A stretch of 22,360 nucleotides of DNA from Caldithrix sp. (GTDB lineage Bacteria; KSB1; UBA2214; DYKH01). The first letter of the stretch is position 1. Each line of letters opens with the position of its first letter. The translations under genes were made by a program, and so were the position numbers. The notes under the pieces are model-generated. The model had not been told where the DNA came from and did no database searches. It saw nothing but the letters and a program-made list of their open reading frames with translations. This document shows, one piece after another, positions 16,073 through 22,360 of this stretch. The stretch is from contig DYKH01000090.1 of the NCBI GenBank assembly GCA_020722685.1, positions 1-22,360 of the forward strand, written 5' to 3'.

Positions 16073-17353
16073 ATGGGAAACAGAGTAATGGAGAAATTAG
16101 GACTCGTTCTGGACAACATTCTCCTTCTCTGTCATAGCGGCGAAAGGAAAGAGCTTTTGCCCGAGACGGCGCTCATCTTGTATGGGCTGGAGGAGGTTAC
16201 CAGGGCTTTCAAAGGTAGTGGATCTGGGCTGAATTTGGTATCTGCAATTGGGGACAAGTCGCCAGAATGTTATCTAAAATTGGCGATCCAGAAGATCGAG
16301 CAAATATCCGACATTGAATTTGCCGAACAGCAACGGGCCCTTCTCGATCTTGAGCTTGGCAAGGCTTATTTTTTACTAGGAGATTTGGACACTGCCACCG
16401 AGAAGTACTATCTCTCGTTGGAGCAATCCGATCTCTTGGGTCTCACAAAAGTGAAAGCGGATGCCCTCAAGCAGTTAGGGGATTTGGCATTTCGCAGGAA
16501 CCAATATGAAGCATCAGATAATTACTACCGCGCCAGCTTGGCTCATTACGAAAAAGCGGAAGACTTGGTGGGGCAGGCAGAGGTATGTAATGATCTGAGC
16601 TCCATTTCGTTCATCAAGGGGGAATGGGATAAAGTTGAGGATGCCATCGGCAGATGTTTGGAGATCGCCGAAGAGACGAACAATGCCCGTTTGCGCGCCA
16701 AAGGGAACAACAATCTGGGTGCCTTTTACGCTGTGAATGGAAAATACTCGGAGGCGCATGCCTGTTTCCAAATTGCCCTATCCTCCTTTCGCCAATTGGA
16801 GGACGATACCGGCATTGCCGATGTCTTGAATAATATGGGCCAATGCTACATGCGTCAGGGCCGGTGGCCGGAGGCTGGCGATTGCTACGAAAAGTCCCTA
16901 CATCACTCTGTCAGGTCGGACAGTCTTTACCAAACGGCGGTGACGTACCTGTTGCGAGCCGGGTTGAGTATCGCCATGTCTAATTGGAAAGCGGCCAAGT
17001 CATACTGCGATCAAGCTTTGGACTATTTTATCAAGATCGGCAGCATCGAGCGCTTGGCGGATGGTTATAGGCTGCTTGGCATTATGAATCGAGAGTTGGG
17101 CCATTATGATATCGCCAGGACGTATTTAGAGAAAGCGCTAAAAGTCTGGGTACAGGTCGGCAACAGGTACAACGAAGCGCAAATCAACATCGATCTCGGC
17201 AATTTGGCCGGAGTGACGGGGCACAGCAACGAGGCAGATGAAAAATTTGCCAGGGCCGCAGTTATTATGGCCGGTATCGGGGTAAAGAATGAAATCGTAA
17301 AGCTTGATGAGCTAACAGAAAAACCCAACGAAGAAACGGTATTTGCGTTTTAA
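16073..17353 (+). CDS. TPR-repeat protein (first paralogue)
   Basis: The 426-residue protein is almost entirely helical tetratricopeptide-type repeats of about 40 residues. Examples are LGKAYFLLGDLDTATEKYYL, LKQLGDLAFRRNQYEASDNY, GNNNLGAFYAVNGKYSEAHA, LNNMGQCYMRQGRWPEAGDC and YRLLGIMNRELGHYDIARTY. No signal peptide or transmembrane helix is seen, so it is probably cytoplasmic, and no enzymatic domain is attached. Its N-terminal 80 residues lack clear repeats. It is paralogous along its length to the protein at 18220-19476, for example LSIAMSNWKAAKSYCDQALD against LSVAMAEYEVARAYCMKCLE. A GGGGAGG site ends only one base before the ATG at 16073, unusually close; the in-frame ATG at 16088 is the alternative start. 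TPR arrays are protein-interaction scaffolds. The partner is unknown, but the lipoprotein next door is a candidate. Confidence 0.9.
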   Translation: MGNRVMEKLGLVLDNILLLCHSGERKELLPETALILYGLEEVTRAFKGSGSGLNLVSAIGDKSPECYLKLAIQKIEQISDIEFAEQQRALLDLELGKAYFLLGDLDTATEKYYLSLEQSDLLGLTKVKADALKQLGDLAFRRNQYEASDNYYRASLAHYEKAEDLVGQAEVCNDLSSISFIKGEWDKVEDAIGRCLEIAEETNNARLRAKGNNNLGAFYAVNGKYSEAHACFQIALSSFRQLEDDTGIADVLNNMGQCYMRQGRWPEAGDCYEKSLHHSVRSDSLYQTAVTYLLRAGLSIAMSNWKAAKSYCDQALDYFIKIGSIERLADGYRLLGIMNRELGHYDIARTYLEKALKVWVQVGNRYNEAQINIDLGNLAGVTGHSNEADEKFARAAVIMAGIGVKNEIVKLDELTEKPNEETVFAF

Positions 17354-17376
17354 TACACTAATTCGCGGAGGATCGC

Positions 17377-17991
17377 ATGAAATTCAAAGAATTCTTGAAA
17401 ACGGCGTTTCTGCTGATTGTGTTCGTCTCCTTCGTCTTCTGGCCGAGTTGCGGCAAGATCAAAAGCCCAATAGAACCGGTGGAGACGGAATTAATCAACG
17501 GTGACGCCTCGGCAGACACGCAAGCAAAAAAAGCCAAAAAAATTCGCAACGAGTCCGGCTGGACTCTGGAGGAGACCGTCAATCTCGAGGATGCCAAGAA
17601 AGTTTACGTGGTCATGCAGGCCGGAGACGTCTTCAGGTTCACGGCCTTGGTTAAGTCGATCATCCCTCCAACTCAGGACATGTCCCGGATCAAGATCACC
17701 ATCCAGGCATCGCTGGATGAAACGACTTTTTCCAGAGAAGCCATAATCTTCAAGTTTGCACCGGACGGCCTCCTGTTCTCTCCGCCGGCCGAGCTGAGTA
17801 TCCGTGCCAACGTATTGGGACGGCTCTTGGACAGACAAAAGTTTTCTCTGTATTATTTCGATGAGAATCAGGCCAGGTGGGTTAAGCGAGAAACCATCAC
17901 CACTCTCTGGTCAAACAAGAGCAAAGAGACGGAAAAGGAAATATTGGTTGAAATCCCCCACTTTTCGCTCTGGGCCATTTCCAAGGACTGA
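17377..17991 (+). CDS. Small lipoprotein with a ZU5-like segment
   Basis: This is a 204-residue exported protein. Residues 1-24 are basic then strongly hydrophobic and end in FWPSC, so Cys25 is the probable lipidation site despite the non-classical residues before it. After a charged linker, residues about 95-190 contain TFSREAIIFKFAPDGLLFSP then PAELSIRANVLG, and finally IPHFSLWAISKD. This order (F-x-P-x-G-L-x-F-x-x-P-A-x-L, then H-F-S-x-W) resembles ZU5-like beta domains found in bacterial surface and secreted proteins. GGAGG lies five bases before the ATG. The gene begins 23 bases after the first TPR gene and is followed by the second TPR gene, so the three probably belong together. No catalytic motif is visible. 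Confidence 0.8.
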   Translation: MKFKEFLKTAFLLIVFVSFVFWPSCGKIKSPIEPVETELINGDASADTQAKKAKKIRNESGWTLEETVNLEDAKKVYVVMQAGDVFRFTALVKSIIPPTQDMSRIKITIQASLDETTFSREAIIFKFAPDGLLFSPPAELSIRANVLGRLLDRQKFSLYYFDENQARWVKRETITTLWSNKSKETEKEILVEIPHFSLWAISKD

Positions 17992-18219
17992 CATGACAAG
18001 ACTCGGCACCCAACAAGCTTGGTGGATTAATCTCCTCAGAGAGAGCAAGTCGGTCTGCATGTCTCCGTCCTTCTCAAAGGAGAGTTCGGGCAGCGTTGCA
18101 AGACGACCGAAAGGTCCACGAAGACCAGCCAGGTTGCAAGAAACTTGTTTCGAGAAATCGGTTAGAATGCGTTAGTTCACATTTTCTATGAACACGAAAC
18201 GATGCGAACGGGGAAAACC

Positions 18220-19476
18220 ATGATACAAGACAAACTTTTAAAAGAGCTTCCGCCGGCAATTGAAAAGATCAAAGAGATTTGCTCTTCTTCGACGGGAAGT
18301 GAGCTGAGTCCGGAGGTCATGGCGACCATCGAGGAGATGGCGCGTTTGCTTCGCGCCCTACGCCCGGCGCAAAAAAGATCGATGCAAGGTGAGGCCGTCA
18401 AATATGATCGCTACTTGGTCATGGCGGATCAGATTCTACAGACGCTCCCAAATCTGGAATTGGCGGAGAGCATCAAAGGCCCTATTGCCCTACATATCGG
18501 CAAGTTGAATTATTTTCTCGGCAATATGGCCAAATCCACCGAGCTTTTTGAAAAGGCGTACGAAGAAGGCCTCCTGCAAGGTGACCATAAGCTGCAGGCC
18601 GAAGCCAACAAAAAGCTCGGCGACGTGGCCTATCGGCAAAACAATTGGGATGAAGCGGAAAAGCTCTATCGGCGCGCGTTGGCCATTTTTGACCAAATCG
18701 GCGATCCTCGAGGCCGCGCGCATAGCTTGATCGACTTGGCCTCGCTTTGTTTCCCAAAATGCGAGTGGCAGCCGCTGGAAGAATACTTGCAGGAAGCTTT
18801 GGAAATCGGCAAGAAATACAATGATGCCAGCATCATGGCCAAAGCCCACAACAATTTGGCCGTAGCCGCCGGCATGCGTGGGGATTACAAATTGGTCAAG
18901 CTGCACCTGAGCATGACCATTCCGCTCATCGAAGAAATGAATAACGACCGCATATTGGCGGAAGTATATCACAATATCGGCCTGGCGCACGCCAAATGCA
19001 AAGAATGGCAAAAGGCAGGAAAATACTATGCCCTTTCTTTATCTTATGCTCAGTTGTTGAATGATCTCTATCTCATCGGTATCAACTACTATCATCAGGC
19101 GGAGCTATCTGTCGCTATGGCGGAGTACGAGGTAGCCCGGGCATACTGTATGAAATGTTTGGAATATTTTGAGCGGATGAAATACCAAGAGGGCATCGCG
19201 GATGTCTATAAGCTGTTAGGGGTGATCAGCCGTTTCGTCGGCGACTTTGATCGCGCACATCATTACCTGCAAAAGAGCCTGCAGCTCAATCAGAATATCG
19301 ACAACCACCTCAACGAGGCGGAAACGATGCTGGAAACCGGATTGCTTTGGCGGGATCAGAAAATGGAGGACCAAGCCAAAGAGTGGTTGGAAAAGGCTCT
19401 CCATATTTTCCAAAAAAGCGGCGATCAATCGGACGTGGCCAAAACCGAGGGCCTGCTGGCGGAATTGGCGGCATAG
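18220..19476 (+). CDS. TPR-repeat protein (second paralogue)
   Basis: The protein has 418 residues from the ATG at 18220, which has GGGGA five bases upstream; an in-frame ATG at 18202 would add six residues. TPR-type repeats fill it from about residue 80 onward: LHIGKLNYFLGNMAKSTELF, NKKLGDVAYRQNNWDEAEKL, AHNNLAVAAGMRGDYKLVKL, YHNIGLAHAKCKEWQKAGKY and YKLLGVISRFVGDFDRAHHY. The N-terminal part (LPPAIEKIKEIC and onward) is helical but not repeat-like. It has no export signal. It is colinear with the first TPR protein but clearly diverged, so the duplication is old or the copies have specialised. The gene lies 228 bases after the lipoprotein, a gap in which I see no gene, and it ends at the terminator at 19511. 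Confidence 0.9.
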   Translation: MIQDKLLKELPPAIEKIKEICSSSTGSELSPEVMATIEEMARLLRALRPAQKRSMQGEAVKYDRYLVMADQILQTLPNLELAESIKGPIALHIGKLNYFLGNMAKSTELFEKAYEEGLLQGDHKLQAEANKKLGDVAYRQNNWDEAEKLYRRALAIFDQIGDPRGRAHSLIDLASLCFPKCEWQPLEEYLQEALEIGKKYNDASIMAKAHNNLAVAAGMRGDYKLVKLHLSMTIPLIEEMNNDRILAEVYHNIGLAHAKCKEWQKAGKYYALSLSYAQLLNDLYLIGINYYHQAELSVAMAEYEVARAYCMKCLEYFERMKYQEGIADVYKLLGVISRFVGDFDRAHHYLQKSLQLNQNIDNHLNEAETMLETGLLWRDQKMEDQAKEWLEKALHIFQKSGDQSDVAKTEGLLAELAA

Positions 19477-19510
19477 GCCGTCCTTAGATAAAACCTGTAC
19501 CTCTTAGTTT

Positions 19511-19549
19511 CCCGGAAGTTTTTCGATGGGCTTCCGGGATTTTTATTTG
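19511..19549 (+). terminator. Rho-independent terminator after the TPR cassette
   Basis: CCCGGAAG (19511-19518) pairs perfectly with CTTCCGGG (19531-19538) across a 12-base loop, followed at once by ATTTTTATTT. It lies 35 bases after the stop of the second TPR gene. Stem strength and T-run make this the best terminator in the window. Confidence 0.88.
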
Positions 19550-19611
19550 CCCGCCACACATCGCTTCACTTTCTTCAATGTGATTACCCGTGTTGGCTTT
19601 GCAGGTGAAGC

Positions 19612-19730
19612 CTCACTTACAGGAGGATTGAAAACCTATACGGGCATCAAACGAGATTCCGGCATCTGCCGGAATGACCCGATGGCAGGTGTCATACCTG
19701 CGCATGCAGGCATCTCCACCCAAAAGTGAG
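19612..19730. repeat. Palindromic dispersed repeat between terminator and GxGYxYP gene
   Basis: CTCACTT (19612-19618) and AAGTGAG (19724-19730) are exact inverted ends. Inside, ATTCCGGCA-TC-TGCCGGAAT (19656-19675) is a perfect hairpin, and CCTGC-GCAT-GCAGG forms a second one. The string GTGTCATACC recurs in the element near 21971. The element has no coding capacity and resembles short mobile palindromes scattered in intergenic DNA. The rest of 19477-19829, apart from the terminator, shows only the upstream region of the next gene. Confidence 0.6.
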
Positions 19731-19829
19731 ATACTACCTTTGCCGACACAAAATCCTTGAATAATCCCTAAAAAAGTCCTATCATTCGGCTGTCAAATCA
19801 CACCGTATCGCATCGTATGGAGGAGGAAA

Positions 19830-21902
19830 ATGTTACGCACCAATTGCCTACCCATTTTCATTGTTCCGATTCTGCTGTTATCCGTTTCGATGGGAGCAAG
19901 TCAGGCCAATGTTGACTTGAACGGCCGATGGAAGCTTATTCCCGAAAAAAGCAGCGAGATCAGTCTATACGGCACATTGTCCGTCGGCATTGAGCAAAAA
20001 GGGGTGAATGTAACCATCACGCAAAAATGGGGTGAGCGAAGAAGTCTCAACGACACCCTGCGGCTAAGAACCGACGGCAAATTTGTCACTGTGCTGATCA
20101 AGAACCGCGTTTTCCCGAGCAATGTCTTTATGGGTTTGTCCATGCCTGTCGGCGCAACCCGAAAAGTCAAGGCAACCTGGGAAGACAACGGCTCAAGGCT
20201 AAGACTCGACGATCAATACGAGATTCATGGGTCTCAAGGCCTTTCCCCAATGGCCGCAGTTCACACTTTTGAATTGTCCAACGACAAAGAGCTTTTGATT
20301 TACAGGATCGTCCGATCTACTCGCAAAACTGGCCCTGAGGAGAAGTACGTCTTAAAGCGGGAAGGCTTCAAAGACGCCTTTTATGTCGAGCTGGAGGACA
20401 ACTGGGAAATAGAAGGGAAACTGCCCGTCAATGCTTTCCTGATCAGTTTGCAAGGAGTGGCAAACGCCGGGGCGCCGAGACTTTACATCCTCTATCCCGA
20501 AAACTGGCCGTTCAATTACGTCCGCCCGGTGTTCAACTACTACCGCGAAGAACGCAATTATACCTTCACCCAATTGCGAACGCCGGAAAATGCCCTGACG
20601 GCGCTGAAGGATTACGTCAAAGGGTTTGTTGTCTGGGACAAGTCGGTGCGGACCTCGCTCATCGTCGCCTTTACGGTTGCCGGTCTGGAAAAGGCGGTGG
20701 TCGTAAGCGAGGACCTGATCCACTTGGCGGAAAAGGCCGGACTGAAACCAGTCGCCGATTTTCGCGGCAAATTCACCGGCCAAACGGATGCGCAAATCTA
20801 TTCCTGGGCTATGGAACAATACTGGGATCGTTGCAGCCGGGACGTCATCATTTGGCTGGGAGGAGAACACGGCAACATCATGAAGCCCGGCATCGCCGAT
20901 TGGGGCATCTATCAAAAAGCATTCTTCCAGGATTTGTCCACCAAGCCGGAACACAAAGAAGAATATGCCTTGGCCAACAAGCTGCTCGGTCAAATGAAGC
21001 CGCTGGCGATGGTGCAAGGCTGGCATTCCTATGCCAAGGATTTGGAGCGCGATCATGTGAAGCTCTGCTCCAGTTACGGCTTGCGGGTGGAAGGGCTGCA
21101 CACCATCCCCAATCTCAGCTTCAGCCATCAGGTGCCGGCCACCCCGGGATTCGTTTTCAAGAACAATCACCATATCGTTCCCGGCAAGGATTACACGCCC
21201 GAGGCCAAAGTCTACCTCACCTGCGTGCAAACCGACGGCATGGGCATCGGCGCCTATCACAAACCCGGAAGAGGGGAAATCCCTTACGCTTGGGAGTGCA
21301 TCATGAACTACCTCTGGCTGGCACCGGCCATGCAGGAATACTTTTACAGCAAAGCGACCCCCAACGATTATTTCATCGGTGCTTTATCCGGTCCGGGATA
21401 CATGTATCCCAAAGCCGTTCCGCCGGACAAGCTGCCGGTATTGATCGCCAAAGCACGGGAGATGATGGAGCAGCTCGACCTGAAAGTGTTCGAGATCATG
21501 GACTATTCCGAAGGGGCGACCGTTGAGGGTAATACCGAGCTGACCAAACAGGTAGTGGACGCTTATTACAAAGGCATGCCCAATGCCATCGGCTTTCTCA
21601 ACGGCTATGCGCCGGCCTATACGTTTGCCTCCCGGGATGGCCGCCCACTGCTCTCCTACGATTATTACCTCTCGCCCACGCGAACCGAAGCGGATGCCGT
21701 TGCCGACTTGGAAGAGCTGGCGACCATCAATTCACAGCGCCCATATTTCCTGTTGATGCACGTGCGGGAATCCAGTGACATCAAGCGGGTGAAGAGCATT
21801 TTGGACAAGCTCAGTCCTCAATTCGAGGTGGTGCCATTAGATGTGTTTTTGGCGATGGCGGGCAAAAAACCGACTTTCAAGGAAAGGTTTTTGAGTAAGT
21901 AG
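19830..21902 (+). CDS. Secreted GxGYxYP-family protein (putative glycoside hydrolase)
   Basis: This 690-residue exported protein has a signal peptide at residues 1-26 (hydrophobic core, then MGASQA before NVDLNG). Residues 27-175 are beta-rich (VDLNGRWKLIPEKSSEISLY, GVNVTITQKWGERRS, EEKYVLKREGF) and look like an added small beta-barrel or sandwich domain. From about residue 190 the GxGYxYP family begins: LISLQGVANAGAPRLYILYP, VWDKSVRTSLIVAFTVAGLE and VIIWLGGEHGNIMKPGIADW. The signature GPGYMYP is at residues 521-527, in GALSGPGYMYPKAVPPDKLP. The family is annotated as putative glycoside hydrolases and is known from Bacteroides; its activity is not well established. TVEGNTEL and the final RPYFLLMHVRE region belong to the C-terminal domain. 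A very strong GGAGGAGG site precedes the ATG. A role in polysaccharide breakdown at the cell surface or periplasm is inferred. Confidence 0.88.
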   Translation: MLRTNCLPIFIVPILLLSVSMGASQANVDLNGRWKLIPEKSSEISLYGTLSVGIEQKGVNVTITQKWGERRSLNDTLRLRTDGKFVTVLIKNRVFPSNVFMGLSMPVGATRKVKATWEDNGSRLRLDDQYEIHGSQGLSPMAAVHTFELSNDKELLIYRIVRSTRKTGPEEKYVLKREGFKDAFYVELEDNWEIEGKLPVNAFLISLQGVANAGAPRLYILYPENWPFNYVRPVFNYYREERNYTFTQLRTPENALTALKDYVKGFVVWDKSVRTSLIVAFTVAGLEKAVVVSEDLIHLAEKAGLKPVADFRGKFTGQTDAQIYSWAMEQYWDRCSRDVIIWLGGEHGNIMKPGIADWGIYQKAFFQDLSTKPEHKEEYALANKLLGQMKPLAMVQGWHSYAKDLERDHVKLCSSYGLRVEGLHTIPNLSFSHQVPATPGFVFKNNHHIVPGKDYTPEAKVYLTCVQTDGMGIGAYHKPGRGEIPYAWECIMNYLWLAPAMQEYFYSKATPNDYFIGALSGPGYMYPKAVPPDKLPVLIAKAREMMEQLDLKVFEIMDYSEGATVEGNTELTKQVVDAYYKGMPNAIGFLNGYAPAYTFASRDGRPLLSYDYYLSPTRTEADAVADLEELATINSQRPYFLLMHVRESSDIKRVKSILDKLSPQFEVVPLDVFLAMAGKKPTFKERFLSK

Positions 21903-21903
21903 C

Positions 21904-22011
21904 GATTCTGCTTAACCGACTAAGGGTGAGCAATTGCAGAATCAAGAATTCCCACTCGCGGTAGCCGAGTGTGTCATACCGCAGGTATCCTGCCAAAGGC
22001 AGACCTGGCGG
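21904..22011. repeat. Palindromic repeat cluster downstream of the GxGYxYP gene
   Basis: Three inverted repeats follow one another: GATTCTGC (21904-21911) with GCAGAATC (21936-21943), CACTCG-CGGTAGC-CGAGTG around 21952-21970, and a long bulged hairpin at 21979-22011. The last has CCGC pairing with GCGG, AGGT with ACCT, and CTGCC-AAA-GGCAG at the tip. Its core resembles the repeat at the window start, and GTGTCATACC is shared with the element at 19612-19730. It may be a mobile repeat and could also end transcription, but no T-run follows. Confidence 0.55.
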
Positions 22012-22148
22012 CTTCCCTGGTTGTAGCTCGATCTACTTAAGGGAGATCGTCATTAGATGGGGGAAGATACCTTCGGCATGAAAGTGCTTATTTGAAGGAT
22101 TGTCACAGCTTGTCAAAGACAATAGAAAGCTAATTGAGAGGAAATGGA

Positions 22149-22360
22149 ATGAGTTTTTTCCCGAATAAAGCGCTGGCGCGAAAGATCACCTTTGATTCCG
22201 ACGCCATGTGGATAGAGCTTGCCGATGGTCGAAAGCTTGCTGTGCCGCTGGCTTATTTTCCACGCTTGCTCAATGCGACGCCCGAACAGCGTGAAGCTTA
22301 CGAAATTAGCGGTGGTGGAACGGGCCTTCATTGGGATGAAATCGATGAGGATATCAGCGT
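22149..22360 (+). CDS. DUF2442 domain protein, 5' part (runs off the window)
   Basis: The ATG at 22149 follows GAGAGG at 22136-22141 with suitable spacing. The 70 visible codons read MSFFPNKALARKITFDSDAM, WIELADGRKLAVPLAYFPRL, LNATPEQREAYEISGGGTGL and HWDEIDEDISV. This is the characteristic DUF2442 pattern: W-x-E-L-x-D-G-R, then V-P-L-x-x-F-P-R-L-L, then G-G-G-x-G-x-H-W-x-x-x-D-E-D-I-S. These are small proteins of about 80-100 residues, so only the end is missing. They are often found next to a DUF4160 gene, with toxin-antitoxin or DNA-related roles proposed but unproven. No DUF4160 gene lies upstream here; downstream is outside the window. Confidence 0.85.
   Translation, partial: MSFFPNKALARKITFDSDAMWIELADGRKLAVPLAYFPRLLNATPEQREAYEISGGGTGLHWDEIDEDIS

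Noticed and set aside
20352..21260. Long antisense frame (302 codons) inside the GxGYxYP gene
   Set aside because: It lies wholly opposite a well-supported gene and has no family motif; it is explained by codon bias of the real gene.
20831..21526. 231-codon frame on the plus strand within the GxGYxYP gene
   Set aside because: Arg- and Gly-rich composition is typical of an out-of-frame reading; the overlapping real frame has a signature motif in this part.

Overview
The window comes from a Gram-negative-type bacterium. It carries a tripartite RND efflux pump with an outer-membrane channel, several exported lipoproteins, mostly Shine-Dalgarno-led genes and mid-range GC. The GxGYxYP-family protein, the TPR and lipoprotein genes, relaxed lipoproteins signals (N or S before the Cys) and many short palindromic dispersed repeats would fit the FCB group or a related candidate phylum (for example KSB1 or Calditrichota). 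That assignment is inference; no rRNA or other marker gene is present.

Layout. (1) 301-6891 is a drug-efflux operon. A palindromic operator precedes a TetR-type repressor, followed by a TolC-like channel, an HlyD-type adaptor lipoprotein and a 1046-residue RND pump, and then a probable terminator. (2) 6892-9204 is an accessory island. A MITE-like repeat and a large inverted repeat lead into a convergent type II restriction-modification pair. Both genes are broken: the methyltransferase has one in-frame TAA, and the nuclease has a one-base frameshift in a six-base homopolymer that hides its N-terminus. (3) 9487-10887 on the minus strand is an uncharacterised protein with repeated vicinal-oxygen-chelate (VOC) type modules. 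(4) 11312-15838 is a Dpp/Opp-type ABC importer: one ATPase, two permeases and one solute-binding lipoprotein, with a structured leader upstream. (5) 16073-19476 holds two paralogous TPR proteins flanking a small lipoprotein with a ZU5-like segment, closed by a clear terminator. (6) 19830-21902 is a secreted GxGYxYP-family putative glycoside hydrolase with an extra N-terminal beta-rich domain. (7) 22149 to the window end is the start of a DUF2442 gene.

How the parts work together. The repressor probably controls its own operon and the pump genes through the 301-320 palindromes. The three pump proteins would form a complex spanning both membranes. The ABC genes would import a peptide-like ligand. 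The TPR-lipoprotein-TPR group looks like one functional unit of unknown role. Palindromic repeats at the window start, 7192-7329, 19612-19730 and 21904-22011 sit between the modules.

I found no rRNA, tRNA, CRISPR array, transposase or integrase. The most unusual observations are the doubly broken restriction-modification pair, the multi-module VOC-like protein and the duplicated TPR cassette. I do not see a clearly new multi-gene defence system.
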